A stretch of DNA of 64,000 nt. Origin: an uncultured Saprospiraceae bacterium (GTDB lineage Bacteria > Bacteroidota > Bacteroidia > Chitinophagales > Saprospiraceae). Shown piece after piece: positions 33,268 to 42,261 of the stretch. A model generated the notes under the pieces. The model saw nothing but the letters and a program-made list of their open reading frames with translations. It was not told the origin of the DNA and did not search any database. The position numbers were made by a program, and so were the translations under genes. Position 1 is the stretch's first letter, and each line of letters begins with the position of its first letter. Location: positions 18,692-82,691 of the forward strand of contig CALMSO010000062.1 in assembly GCA_937872385.1 (NCBI GenBank), in the 5' to 3' direction.

Positions 33268-35793
33268 ATGAAAAAAATATTCACCTTATTGGTTTTGCTG
33301 GGGCTGACAACGGTACTCATGGCCCAACCCCTGCGCAAGGCCGCCTACGATGTGCTGCTGCAAGTAGCCGAAGAGCAATACGAAAAGCGCGATTATTACA
33401 ATGCGCTCAAAAAATATCAGGAGGCCTACGAAGACAAAGAGGATCGCACCTTGCTGCCTAAAATTGCCTGGCTGCAATACCTCATCCGCGACTACCGCGG
33501 CGCAGAGCGCACCTACACCCGTTTTTTGCGACGCGACAAGGACAATGAGTTTGTCGAAACTCGCTTTACTTATGGGCGTGTACTGAAAATGAACGGCAAA
33601 TATGAAGACGCCATTGAGGCTTTCCGCGAATTTATTGCCGCCTCAAGCAATGACTCCTTGAAAACGCTGGCGCAAAACGAAATCACAGGTGCCGAAATAG
33701 CAATCAACTCGCCGCCGCCCACCAAAAAAGTGAACATGGAAAGCGCTGGCCGCGAAATCAATACCGTTTTTTCCGAGTATTCGCCCGCCTTCGGTCGCAA
33801 CGCCAATACCATGTATTACGTCGGTTTTGACACAAAGGAAGTCATTATTATAGATGAGAAAAAAAACGACTATCACGCCCGCATTTACAAATCGGTGAAA
33901 GGAGAGCGCGGCTGGGAAAAACCCGTTGCCCTGAGTGAAAAAATCAATAGACCTGGCTACCATAGTGCCAATGTGAGCATTTCGCCAGATGGCAATCGCA
34001 TGTTCCTCACCCGTGCCCAAATGGAAGGCAACATCATGACAGAGGGCAAAATTTATTACAGCGTTGGCGGCGACGACTCCTGGGGCCCGGCCGACGAAGT
34101 GGAGGGCATTAATGGTGATTATGTAAACAAGCAACCGATGGTAGGCGAATTATTTGGCCGCGAAGTGCTCTTTTTCGCTTCCAATATGCCCGGCGGGCAG
34201 GGCGGTTTTGATCTTTACTACGCACCGCTGATCAGCGAAGGTAAATATGGCGACCCGGTCAATCTCGGACCTGGCATCAATACCATTGCCGACGAAGAGA
34301 CGCCTTTTTATATCAATGGCACCCTGTACTTCAGCTCTACCGGTCATCCGGGTTTCGGAGGTTTTGATATTTTCTACACCGCCTGGGACGGACAGCGCTG
34401 GAGCGAGCCGCTCAACCTTGGCAATGCTTACAACACGAGTGTGGACGACCAGTTCCTCTACCTCGATGCAGAAGGCTACAATGGGCTGTTGACCTCCAAC
34501 CGCGAAGGTGGCCGCTCCGTAGAAAGTCGCACCTGCTGCACCGATATTTACACCTTCACCATGCCCAAACTGTCGGTGGATTTGGTGGTCGGTATGTTCG
34601 ACGAAGCGCGCAAACCCCTGCCCGGCGGCACGGTACAACTGATGGAACTCATCAACGACCGAATTGGGCAAACCAATTCACAAAAAAACGAAAAAGGCAA
34701 TCGCTTTGGCTTTGAATTGGGTTTCGATATGCCCTACCGCATCATTGGTATGCGCGAAGGCTACTACCCCGATACGCTGGAGTTCAACACCGTGGGACTG
34801 AAAGAATCCAAAACCATTGAGCAGCGTTTCTACCTGAAAGCCAAGCCGTTGCCTCCGCCGGAGCCGGAGTTCGACACCATTGCCATCGAGCAAGCCATTG
34901 TATTGGAAAATATTTTGTACAAATTCGACTCCGACCGCATCGAGCCAGAAGCCGAGCAAGATTTGCAATTGGTGCTCGAACTCATGACCGAATATCCGGA
35001 TATGAAAATCGAGCTTAGTTCGCACACTGACAACCGGGGCAATGACAATTACAACCGCGACCTCTCGCAGCGCCGCGCTGAATCGGCCCGCCGCTGGCTG
35101 GTACGCAAAGGCATTACCCGCGAACGCATCGAAGCCAAAGGCTACGGCGAATCCGTGCCTAAAACTGTAAGTGCTAAACAATCGGCCAATTACCCCTTCC
35201 TGAAAGAAGGGGACGTACTCACCGAAGCCTATATCAATAATTTAGCCAACGAAGAGCAGAGAGAAGTAGCGCACGCTATCAATCGTCGTACTGAGTTCAA
35301 AATTGTGGAAGGCCCCACCAGCATCATCATTAAGAGTACGCGCCTGCGCAAAAATACAACGACCAACACCCCGTCCAACCGCAATGCACTGATTACCAGC
35401 AACCAGCAGGATTCGCTCAAAATCAGCGAGTTATCTTCGCTTTATGGCAAAAAAGACCTGCGTGGAATGCCCGTGATGGAGTTTGCTGAGCGCACCATTG
35501 ATTTTGGGCCGCTAAAAAAAGGCGACAAGCGCGAGCATACTTTCGAGTTTGTCAATCGCGGCGATACCACGCTCAAAATTGACGTCGTATCCGTATGCGA
35601 ATGTACCACCGCCGCCTGGACGGAGCAGCCCGTGAAGCCCGGCGAAAAAGGCACCATTCACGTTGTTTTTGATAGCGAAAGCAAGGACGAAGCCGAAACC
35701 ATAGAGCTGGAAATTTTCTTAGACAATAGAGAAACCGACACCGGTTATCCGATTATTGAGCGTTTACAATACAAGTTTGCTATTGTACAATAA
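33268..35793 (+). CDS. TPR/PD40/OmpA protein with C-terminal DUF1573
   Basis: This 841-residue secreted protein (signal MKKIFTLLVLLGLTTVLMAQ) has, in order, N-terminal TPR-like helices (YNALKKYQEAYEDKEDRTLL, then AERTYTRFLRRDK), a beta-propeller of PD40-type blades from about 150 to 430 (SPDGNRMFLTRA, FASNMPGGQGGFDLYYAP, YFSSTGHPGFGGFDIFY), a carboxypeptidase-regulatory-like strand domain, and an OmpA peptidoglycan-binding domain with LSSHTDNRGNDNYNRDLSQ near 585. The last 100 residues (RTIDFGPLKKGDKREHTFEF) are a DUF1573 Ig-like domain. The first parts match PorE-type proteins that tie the type IX machinery to the cell wall. The added DUF1573 tail is unusual. It follows porP and probably works with it. 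The ATG at 33268 is chosen over 33247 because the signal peptide starts there. Confidence 0.92.
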   Translation: MKKIFTLLVLLGLTTVLMAQPLRKAAYDVLLQVAEEQYEKRDYYNALKKYQEAYEDKEDRTLLPKIAWLQYLIRDYRGAERTYTRFLRRDKDNEFVETRFTYGRVLKMNGKYEDAIEAFREFIAASSNDSLKTLAQNEITGAEIAINSPPPTKKVNMESAGREINTVFSEYSPAFGRNANTMYYVGFDTKEVIIIDEKKNDYHARIYKSVKGERGWEKPVALSEKINRPGYHSANVSISPDGNRMFLTRAQMEGNIMTEGKIYYSVGGDDSWGPADEVEGINGDYVNKQPMVGELFGREVLFFASNMPGGQGGFDLYYAPLISEGKYGDPVNLGPGINTIADEETPFYINGTLYFSSTGHPGFGGFDIFYTAWDGQRWSEPLNLGNAYNTSVDDQFLYLDAEGYNGLLTSNREGGRSVESRTCCTDIYTFTMPKLSVDLVVGMFDEARKPLPGGTVQLMELINDRIGQTNSQKNEKGNRFGFELGFDMPYRIIGMREGYYPDTLEFNTVGLKESKTIEQRFYLKAKPLPPPEPEFDTIAIEQAIVLENILYKFDSDRIEPEAEQDLQLVLELMTEYPDMKIELSSHTDNRGNDNYNRDLSQRRAESARRWLVRKGITRERIEAKGYGESVPKTVSAKQSANYPFLKEGDVLTEAYINNLANEEQREVAHAINRRTEFKIVEGPTSIIIKSTRLRKNTTTNTPSNRNALITSNQQDSLKISELSSLYGKKDLRGMPVMEFAERTIDFGPLKKGDKREHTFEFVNRGDTTLKIDVVSVCECTTAAWTEQPVKPGEKGTIHVVFDSESKDEAETIELEIFLDNRETDTGYPIIERLQYKFAIVQ

Positions 35794-35827
35794 GCGGTAT
35801 AGCATGCCGTTTGGGGTATGAAAACCC

Positions 35828-35872
35828 GAACGCCCGGCAATCGAAAGAACATTCCGGGCGTTCATGTTTTTT
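35828..35872 (+). terminator. strong rho-independent terminator after the OmpA gene
   Basis: GAACGCCCGG (35828-35837) pairs perfectly with CCGGGCGTTC (35854-35863) around a 16-base loop, followed by ATGTTTTTTTT. It ends the porP/OmpA unit. Confidence 0.92.
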
Positions 35873-35883
35873 TTAATGACATC

Positions 35884-35914
35884 TTGCGCGACATTATTTT
35901 TTAATTTACTTTTG
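35884..35914 (+). promoter_or_regulatory. promoter of the RRM gene
   Basis: TTG (35884-35886), a 20-bp spacer and TACTTTTG (35907-35914) match the Bacteroidota promoter pattern well. Transcription from here would leave a leader of about 150 bases before the ATG at 36071. Confidence 0.65.
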
Positions 35915-36070
35915 TGTAAGGATTTTTTGTTTAACGTTGTTATCATTTAAGTTTAGCAAGTCAGTTTTAGCTTTCCATGGTGAATCTCTAATCTTTCTCC
36001 GCTATCCTTAGCTGATTTTATTCAGAATATTTTTATATTATCATTTTTTTCACTTTTTCAATTTTTTCTA

Positions 36071-36499
36071 ATGAATATTTTTGTTGCAAAATTGAACTTC
36101 AATACGCAGAGCGATGACCTGCGTGAAGCATTCGAAGCTTATGGCGAAGTAGATTCAGCCAAAGTAATTGTAGATCATTTCACCGGCAAATCGAAAGGTT
36201 TCGGCTTTGTCGAAATGGCAAACGACGACGAGGCGCTCAACGCCATCGAGGCACTCAACGAAAGCGAATTGGACGGCAACACGATTGTAGTAAAAAAAGC
36301 TGAACCCCGTGGCGATAACCGCAGAGGCGGTGGCGGTGGCGGTTTCAATCGCGGCGGTGGCGGCGGACGGGATCGCGGCGGCTACGGCGGCGGCGGTGAT
36401 CGTGGCGGCTACGGCGGCGGTGGCGACCGTGGTGGCTATGGCGGCGGCGGTGATCGTGGCGGCTATGGCGACGGTGGTTACAACAAGAGAAGATACTAA
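36071..36499 (+). CDS. Gly-rich RRM RNA-binding protein
   Basis: This 142-residue protein has one RNA-recognition motif: RNP2 IFVAKLNF at residues 3-10 and RNP1 KGFGFVEM near 42. A glycine-rich tail from about 82 contains four tandem copies of DRGGYGGGG-like repeats, ending in DGGYNKRRY. Such single-RRM, Gly-tail proteins are common in Bacteroidota and Cyanobacteria, where some respond to cold or are transported with mRNA. It binds RNA and probably acts as a chaperone or regulator. The tail repeat is also tandem at DNA level (about 27-30 bp units), so copy number may vary. It is bounded by strong terminators. Confidence 0.93.
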   Translation: MNIFVAKLNFNTQSDDLREAFEAYGEVDSAKVIVDHFTGKSKGFGFVEMANDDEALNAIEALNESELDGNTIVVKKAEPRGDNRRGGGGGGFNRGGGGGRDRGGYGGGGDRGGYGGGGDRGGYGGGGDRGGYGDGGYNKRRY

Positions 36500-36530
36500 T
36501 CCTTCACCGGTTTAGAACCTACCGATAAAA

Positions 36531-36569
36531 AACCGCTTGCAGTATTAGGCTGTGAGCGGTTTTGTTTTT
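36531..36569 (+). terminator. rho-independent terminator of the RRM gene
   Basis: AACCGCTTGCAG (36531-36542) pairs with CTGTGAGCGGTT (36550-36561), with two mismatches and a seven-base loop, followed by TTGTTTTTG. Confidence 0.85.
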
Positions 36570-36737
36570 GGCAATCATACTACTGCCCAGCAAGAGGCTC
36601 CTCGCTTCGATACACCATTTTACAAGGCTGCGGCGTTTTAAAAGAGTGGAAATGTCGGTCTTTCAAAGAGAAGATAGAATTTTTCCGGTACTTTCGATAA
36701 AAAAATGCCTAACTTGGTTTTCAAAAAACAGATTTCC

Positions 36738-37688
36738 ATGAAATTGTTGATACCTATTTTGCTGGCCACCGCACTGATGAGCCTACTCGCCTGCGGCTCC
36801 GATAAAACCAAGGATGCCTCTGCCGCCGAAACCCAAGATACCGTCACGACCAGAGGAATGGACGCGCCGCCGCCGCTCACACACAATTGTGACATTGCCG
36901 GAGAAATGCTGGAAGGCAATCAGTTTTGGGCCCGCGATGCCGAAGTGCTTGTGACCATTGTAGCCGACTCGACTACCTACGACGCTGATTTGCAGGCGGC
37001 CAGCCACCGCATTCTCGAAGTGTATGACACCAGAAATTGCAGCCGCATCCTGCGCCAAACCCTGCCCGTGGACAGAAGCCCGGATTTCCCCTATTATATC
37101 GCCGAAATTACCTATAACAATCTCAACAAAATTGTCGCCATCAAAGGTACCACCGGTATCTATTGCTACGATGTGAACGAGCGCAAACTCCTGCCGCGCC
37201 TGAAGCCCGGATTTCGCAGCGAGCGCTTCGATGTGGACGCCCAGTCGGGCCAAATCCAACGCCTCGAAGTATGGGAAGACTACCTCATAGGCTATGCACA
37301 AGACTATGGCGTTTTTGCCTTTGACCTGAGCGACCGACAAGCCCCCAAAACGGTGTTGCCTTTTGCCGAATATGCCATGGACGAGGTGAGCTATGCCCCA
37401 TTATTCCTGCTCTCAGCTGATGCTGGCGGTGTGCAGGCCATTATGCCCGAATACAACCGCGAAACCGGCGAATTTCCTATTCATCCGGCCTTTGATGCAC
37501 CTATGAAACTCAATACCAATGTGCAACGCAGTGCTACCAATAACCGCTACTTGGTGCTGCGCGAGGAAGGTACAAATAAAGCTATGGCCTTTGACCTGCA
37601 AGCCCACCGGCGCGTCAACCTTCCCGCTGATGTAGCTACCAAAAACACCCAGGAAATACTGAACTGGATGCGCTCGAACGTACAATAA
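36738..37688 (+). CDS. lipoprotein with LVIVD-type beta-propeller
   Basis: The 316-residue protein, from the ATG at 36738, starts with a lipoprotein signal (LLIPILLATALMSLLAC) with a good lipobox LLAC, then an acidic Ser/Thr linker. The mature part resembles a six-bladed beta-propeller of the LVIVD type: NLNKIVAIKGTTGIYCYDVN, WEDYLIGYAQDYGVFAFDLS and YAMDEVSYAPLFLLSADAGG (read in parts) show the repeated pattern of a central I/V-x-Y-D strand. Function is unknown; such propellers are often surface or periplasmic. The ATG at 36705 precedes the signal by 11 residues and is disfavoured. Confidence 0.8.
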   Translation: MKLLIPILLATALMSLLACGSDKTKDASAAETQDTVTTRGMDAPPPLTHNCDIAGEMLEGNQFWARDAEVLVTIVADSTTYDADLQAASHRILEVYDTRNCSRILRQTLPVDRSPDFPYYIAEITYNNLNKIVAIKGTTGIYCYDVNERKLLPRLKPGFRSERFDVDAQSGQIQRLEVWEDYLIGYAQDYGVFAFDLSDRQAPKTVLPFAEYAMDEVSYAPLFLLSADAGGVQAIMPEYNRETGEFPIHPAFDAPMKLNTNVQRSATNNRYLVLREEGTNKAMAFDLQAHRRVNLPADVATKNTQEILNWMRSNVQ

Positions 37689-37728
37689 GCAGAGAAACTG
37701 ATTGCAATCATGCAACACCACTGTCGCC

Positions 37729-38142
37729 ATGAAACTCATCATCATCAATGGACCAAACCTCAATTTGCTGGGTACCCGCGAGCCAGATATCTACGGCCGC
37801 GAGACCTTCGAGGATTTTTTTGTCCGCCTGCAATTAGACTACCCCACCGTCACGCTACATTATTTTCAAAGCAACCATGAAGGAGAACTGATTGACAAAT
37901 TGCATGAGGTTGGGTTCAGCTATGACGGTATCATTTTGAATGCGGGCGGCTATTCGCACACGAGTGTGGCCCTCGCCGACGCCATCTCTGCCATTCGCAC
38001 ACGCGTAGTAGAAGTGCACATTTCCAATGTATTCGACCGGGAGCCTTTTCGACATCATTCCTACCTGACGGCAAGTTGTGTGGGCTGCATCGTAGGGCTG
38101 GGGCTGCGCGGCTACGAGTTAGCGATCGAGTATTTTTTATAG
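37729..38142 (+). CDS. aroQ: 3-dehydroquinate dehydratase, type II
   Basis: AroQ catalyses the third step of the shikimate pathway, turning 3-dehydroquinate into 3-dehydroshikimate. The 137-residue protein has the complete family pattern: INGPNLNLLGTREPDIYG at the N-terminus with the catalytic Tyr, the arginine-bearing flexible loop, SNHEGELIDKL, ILNAGGYSHTSVALADA, and VEVHISNVFDREPFRHHS with the catalytic His. The size is normal for the dodecameric type II form. The ATG at 37729 follows the lipoprotein by 40 bp and the earlier in-frame TTG at 37702 was rejected. Confidence 0.97.
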   Translation: MKLIIINGPNLNLLGTREPDIYGRETFEDFFVRLQLDYPTVTLHYFQSNHEGELIDKLHEVGFSYDGIILNAGGYSHTSVALADAISAIRTRVVEVHISNVFDREPFRHHSYLTASCVGCIVGLGLRGYELAIEYFL

Positions 38143-38208
38143 CCATTTGGCAATCAGCATAATGCAGTAAAAATGCTGCCTTTATAATCATTTCCATAAT
38201 AAAAATTT

Positions 38209-39096
38209 ATGCCTACAACGATGAAATTCCTGCTGCTCATTTGTCTGCTGCTGCCCCTCCACCCATTCGCGCAAAGCGCCGGCAAAGTGATGGAAGGTCA
38301 AACCATTACTAGCAAAATACTCGGCAAACCGGTGCGTTACTCGGTCTATCTGCCTGCCGATTATGACCATTCCGACCGAATGTACCCGGTGGTGTACCTG
38401 CTGCATGGCTACACCGATAACGACAGCGGCTGGCTGCAATTTGGCGAAGTGAATCGCTACGCCGACCAGGGCATTGCCGAAGGCACCCTGCCACCCATGA
38501 TCATCATCATGCCCGATGCTGGAGTGAGTTGGTACATCAACAGCTACGACGGGGCCGTCAAATACGAGGATTTTTTCATTCAGGAGTTTATGCCGCAGAT
38601 AGAAAAAACCTGGCGCATCAAAGCCGAGAAGCAGTTTCGCGGGGTGGCGGGCCTCTCCATGGGCGGCTACGGCACGCTGATTTATGCATTGAAATACCCC
38701 GAACTTTTTGCTGCCGCCGCGCCCCTGAGCGCTGCCGTAAGCGACGACGAAAGCATGCGTACTATGGATGACAATACTTGGGCGCAAATTTTCGGGCAGT
38801 TGTTTGGGCGCAAACTGAGCGGTACCGACCGCCTGACCGCTGCGTGGTATGCTAATTCGCCCTTGAAAATAATTGAGGAAAAGCCCTTGGAGTCCCTCCG
38901 GCAGGTACGCTACTGGATAGACTGCGGCGACGACGATTTTCTCACCATCGGCAACAGCCAACTGCACATCGCGCTCACCCGCAAGGGCGTGCCGCACGAA
39001 TTTCGGGTGCGCGACGGCGGCCACACCTGGACTTACTGGCGCACGGGCATTACCGACGCGCTACAATTTATCGGCGATAGCTTCCGGCGCAAGTAG
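38209..39096 (+). CDS. secreted alpha/beta hydrolase, esterase D-like
   Basis: This 295-residue enzyme begins with a signal peptide (LLLICLLLPLHPFAQSAG) and belongs to the esterase/putative feruloyl esterase group: YSVYLPADYDHSDRMYPVVY, the oxyanion LLHGYTDND, the nucleophile elbow VAGLSMGGYG (Ser near 156), CGDDDFLTIGNS with the acidic residue, and RDGGHTWTYWRT with the catalytic His. It probably hydrolyses ester bonds of sugars or acyl groups in the periplasm. An alternative ATG lies four codons downstream (38221). It is not in an obvious operon with aroQ. Confidence 0.9.
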   Translation: MPTTMKFLLLICLLLPLHPFAQSAGKVMEGQTITSKILGKPVRYSVYLPADYDHSDRMYPVVYLLHGYTDNDSGWLQFGEVNRYADQGIAEGTLPPMIIIMPDAGVSWYINSYDGAVKYEDFFIQEFMPQIEKTWRIKAEKQFRGVAGLSMGGYGTLIYALKYPELFAAAAPLSAAVSDDESMRTMDDNTWAQIFGQLFGRKLSGTDRLTAAWYANSPLKIIEEKPLESLRQVRYWIDCGDDDFLTIGNSQLHIALTRKGVPHEFRVRDGGHTWTYWRTGITDALQFIGDSFRRK

Positions 39097-39180
39097 CAGA
39101 TGTCTGGTTTTTGCAAATACCCAGATGGCGTTATTCTTAGTACAAAAATTCACAAACAACTGATTATCAATAGATAAGTG

Positions 39181-39345
39181 TTAGACGATAGATGCCAGAT
39201 GCCAGATTTTTAGATGCCAGACCTCAGGACGAGACACTGTTTGCTGTTTGCTTTTCGCTGTTTGCTTTTTGCTGTTTGCGGTTTGCTTTTTGCCGCACAG
39301 TCAGTAGGCGTTATATCCTCAACCTCTCAACCCTTCTAAACCCCC
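39181..39345. repeat. heptamer array plus shared flank upstream of metK
   Basis: Bases 39239-39294 are eight 7-bp units (GTTTGCT, GTTTGCT, TTTCGCT, GTTTGCT, TTTTGCT, GTTTGCG, GTTTGCT, TTTTGCC). The next 30 bases (GCACAGTCAGTAGGCG, then TATATCCTCAACC) and a CT-rich run also occur, in inverted orientation, at 46406-46472. A second array of CCAGATG-like 7-bp units precedes it (39181-39222). The gap 39097-39683 holds no gene, only these arrays and a promoter. Confidence 0.85.
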
Positions 39346-39613
39346 TCTAAACCTCTCTAAACCCTTCTAACCCCTTCTAACCCTTCTAACCCCTATTTGT
39401 CCTATCCCCCTATCACCCTATTAATCTTTTTTAAACCCCTTCCCAATTAACCAATAACATCAACAAAAACATCAACACTCCATTGCTTACATTGCTGGTT
39501 TTCAAGCCTATTAAAATAGTTATTTTCGGTGATTGGACTGTCCTGCTGGCTACTTTCCAAAAGATAAAATCATTCATTTTAGCAGCATCCTTTCAGAATT
39601 TGCCCGCAATTCC

Positions 39614-39621
39614 TATTTTTG
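39614..39621 (+). promoter_or_regulatory. -7 box of the metK promoter
   Basis: TATTTTTG (39614-39621) fits TAnnTTTG, 63 bp before the metK start. No clear TTTG is at the -33 position. Confidence 0.5.
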
Positions 39622-39683
39622 CACCGCTTTTTACTTTTTTTGAAAATAATCAATTGACAATCAAATAATAATTAAAGCGAACC

Positions 39684-40937
39684 ATGCCTTACCTGTTCAC
39701 CTCCGAATCTGTTTCTGAAGGACATCCGGACAAAATTGCGGATCAAATCTCCGACGCGCTTGTTGACCATTTTTTAGCTTTTGATCCCTATTCCAAAGTA
39801 GCCTGCGAAACATTAGTCACCACCGGACAAGTTGTACTGGCTGGCGAAGTCAAATCCAGTACCTACTTAGATGTGCAGCAGATCGCGCGCGACGTGATCA
39901 AGCGCATCGGCTACACCAAGTCCGAGTATATGTTTGAAGCCCACTCCTGCGGGGTATTATCTGCCATTCATGAACAATCGCCCGACATCAATCGCGGCGT
40001 AGAGCGTCAAAACCCAGAAGATCAGGGCGCCGGCGACCAGGGCATGATGTTTGGCTATGCCACCAGCGAAACCGATGATTATATGCCTTTGGCATTAGAT
40101 CTGGCTCATAAAATCTTGATGGAATTAGCCGCCATTCGCCGGGAAGGCAAGGAAATGACTTACCTCCGCCCCGATGCTAAGTCGCAAGTGACGATTGAAT
40201 ACGCCGACAATCACGTGCCGCAGCGCATTGATACCATTGTGGTTTCTACCCAGCACGACGAGTTCGCCAACGAAAGCACCATGTTGGAAAAAATCCGCGA
40301 GGATGTGATTCACATTGTAATACCCCGTGTGAAGGCACAGCTCAAACCAGAGTTGCATCAACTTTTCAACGATCAGATAACCTATCACATCAACCCTACG
40401 GGCAAGTTTGTCATTGGCGGCCCGCACGGCGACACCGGCCTCACTGGTCGCAAAATCATTGTAGATACCTACGGCGGCAAGGGCGCGCACGGTGGTGGCG
40501 CTTTTTCTGGCAAGGACCCCTCAAAAGTGGATCGCTCGGCAGCCTATGCTACCCGGCACATTGCCAAAAATATGGTAGCGGCCGGTGTGTGTGATGAAAT
40601 TTTGGTGCAGGTTTCTTATGCTATTGGCGTAGCCAAACCTACCAATATTTACGTACAAACCTACGGCTCGGCGAAAGTAAATATGAGCGACAGCGAAATT
40701 GCCCGCAAGATTAGCGAAATCTTCGATATGCGCCCTTACGCCATCGAAACACGCCTGAAACTCCGCAACCCGATTTACTCGGATACGGCTGCCTATGGGC
40801 ACATGGGTCGCAAGTCGGAAATCAAAAAAGTACTGCTGACCGATGGCTCCGGCAATCGCAAGGAGGTGGAAGTGGAAACCTTCACTTGGGAAAAATTAGA
40901 CTATGTGGACCAGGTGAAAGCCGCGTTTGGATTGTAA
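39684..40937 (+). CDS. metK: S-adenosylmethionine synthetase
   Basis: MetK makes S-adenosylmethionine from ATP and methionine. The 417-residue protein has the expected motifs: [20 protein letters not shown] at the N-terminus, the flexible-loop region with [12 protein letters not shown] near 112-123, [19 protein letters not shown] near 273, and [20 protein letters not shown] near 250. The length is slightly above that of the E. coli enzyme, normal for Bacteroidota. It stands alone and is preceded by the heptamer-array region, whose position may place repeat DNA in its 5' control region. Confidence 0.98.
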   Translation: MPYLFTSESVSEGHPDKIADQISDALVDHFLAFDPYSKVACETLVTTGQVVLAGEVKSSTYLDVQQIARDVIKRIGYTKSEYMFEAHSCGVLSAIHEQSPDINRGVERQNPEDQGAGDQGMMFGYATSETDDYMPLALDLAHKILMELAAIRREGKEMTYLRPDAKSQVTIEYADNHVPQRIDTIVVSTQHDEFANESTMLEKIREDVIHIVIPRVKAQLKPELHQLFNDQITYHINPTGKFVIGGPHGDTGLTGRKIIVDTYGGKGAHGGGAFSGKDPSKVDRSAAYATRHIAKNMVAAGVCDEILVQVSYAIGVAKPTNIYVQTYGSAKVNMSDSEIARKISEIFDMRPYAIETRLKLRNPIYSDTAAYGHMGRKSEIKKVLLTDGSGNRKEVEVETFTWEKLDYVDQVKAAFGL

Positions 40938-41002
40938 AATAAGACAGGCGGCGTAGGGGTGGCGCAGGGCTTTGGCACATCTTTTGGGTAAAAGCGACTG
41001 TG

Positions 41003-41641
41003 ATGAAAAAATTCATTCGAGTGCTCGTGGCCATGCTGGCCGTGGGGGTCGGGGTGGCGTCCTTGCGCTATTTGAACTTTGCCATACAGGGCGTTTTGTA
41101 TAGCAAAGACGCAGGGCTATTGCAGAATATAGCGTATCGAGCGGTATTTTATGCGCATGTAGTGTTTGGTGTGATTGCATTAGTCAGCGGCCCATTTCAG
41201 TTTTTCCCACATTGGCGACAGCAGCGGCTGCGCTGGCATCGGGCTTTGGGCAAAGTGTATGTCGTCGCCTGTCTTGCAGGGGGCATTGCTGGACTGCTTA
41301 TTGCCTTTTTTGCAACCGGTGGGCTGGTTTCCTCGCTTGGGTTCAGCGGGCTGGCGCTTGGCTGGCTGTACAGCACTACACGGGCTTGGCGGTCTATCCG
41401 TCAAAAAAACGTGTCTGCTCATCATCGCTGGATGATCCGAAGTTTTGCGCTGACTTTTGCGGCCGTGACCCTACGCATCTGGCTCCCATTGTTCACTTTC
41501 GGTTTTGGCTGGCCCTTTGAGCCGTCTTATCGGGTCATCAGTTGGCTGTGCTGGGTACCCAATTTGCTATTAGCAGAATGGATAATTGCTCGAAAAAATT
41601 GGACTGAAACCGTTCCTTTGCCTGCAAATACTGCCTTATGA
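41003..41641 (+). CDS. DUF2306 membrane protein (intact)
   Basis: A 212-residue protein with about six hydrophobic helices. It has the DUF2306 features: AVFYAHVVFGVIALVSGPFQFF near residue 50-70, WHRALGKVYVVACLAGG near 80, and HHRWMIRSFALTFAAVTLRI near 145, with His residues in TM-loop positions that may bind heme or metal. The function is unknown. It overlaps csaA by four bases (ATGA), so the two are translated together. It is an intact relative of the truncated gene at 18735. I chose the ATG at 41003 over the adjoining GTG at 41000. Confidence 0.87.
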   Translation: MKKFIRVLVAMLAVGVGVASLRYLNFAIQGVLYSKDAGLLQNIAYRAVFYAHVVFGVIALVSGPFQFFPHWRQQRLRWHRALGKVYVVACLAGGIAGLLIAFFATGGLVSSLGFSGLALGWLYSTTRAWRSIRQKNVSAHHRWMIRSFALTFAAVTLRIWLPLFTFGFGWPFEPSYRVISWLCWVPNLLLAEWIIARKNWTETVPLPANTAL

Positions 41642-41976
41642 ATAATGTAATTACCTGGTCCGATTTTGAAAAAGTGGACATCCGCACCGGCACCATCATT
41701 GATGCCAAACCCTTTCCGGAAGCCCGCAAACCAGCCTATCAACTGACCATTGACTTTGGCGACCTGGGGCTGCGGCGCTCCTCTGCTCAGATTACTACCC
41801 GCTACCAGCCAGAAACCCTAATTGGACTACAAATTGTAGCCGTGGTCAACTTCCCGCCCAAACAAATCGCCCATTTTATGAGTGAATGCCTCGTGCTCGG
41901 CTCGGTGGGCACCGACGGGGTGGTCACGCTACTCCAGCCGGAGCGCCCGGTAGCCAATGGCTTGCGTATCGCTTGA
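41638..41976 (+). CDS. csaA: CsaA tRNA-binding domain protein
   Basis: This 112-residue protein is a CsaA-type OB-fold tRNA-binding protein, a dimeric chaperone-like relative of the C-terminal domain of methionyl-tRNA synthetase. Family motifs are DFEKVDIRTGTIIDAKPFPEARKP (in parts), SSAQITTRYQPETLIGLQIV, and VNFPPKQIAHFMSECLVLG. The length is normal. Its start overlaps the DUF2306 stop by four bases. A heptamer-type repeat begins eight bases after its stop. Confidence 0.95.
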   Translation: MNNVITWSDFEKVDIRTGTIIDAKPFPEARKPAYQLTIDFGDLGLRRSSAQITTRYQPETLIGLQIVAVVNFPPKQIAHFMSECLVLGSVGTDGVVTLLQPERPVANGLRIA

Positions 41977-41983
41977 TACCCTT

Positions 41984-42083
41984 TCCAATTGGAAATGGCG
42001 CCCTTATTTATCCTCAAAATCTTGTTTTTCAATTCTTTACAAAATCGCAAGTCGGACTTCGCAAATCGTAAATGGCATGAGCC
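41984..42083. repeat. dispersed heptamer-containing repeat (copy at 42.0 kb)
   Basis: It aligns with 24381-24466. Its end is six exact-phase 7-bp units: AAATCGC, AAGTCGG, ACTTCGC, AAATCGT, AAATGGC, ATGAGCC (42042-42083). The rest of the gap up to 42261 shows no gene. Confidence 0.8.
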
Positions 42084-42261
42084 TGTTTTGCCAAGTATTC
42101 TACTGCATTTTTCTCTACCCTGGTGGGCACTTGCTTTCCGGTAGGTACTCCTTTGTGTGAACAAATCGCTCTGTATAATTATTTTTTGTCAAAAAAAAGT
42201 GCCTGATAATGAGCACTTTATAAGTACATTGTTTTTCTAAAAGGTGCTTGACGTATTTTTA

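Noticed and set aside
36309..36515. Ala-rich frame overlapping the RRM tail
   Set aside because: It is the +1 reading of the Gly-rich tandem repeat and has no other support.
38188..39024. 278-residue minus-strand frame
   Set aside because: Antisense to the esterase gene with its conserved Ser/Asp/His motifs.
39239..39294. CRISPR-like short repeats
   Set aside because: Units are 7 bp, contiguous and degenerate; there are no spacers or cas genes.
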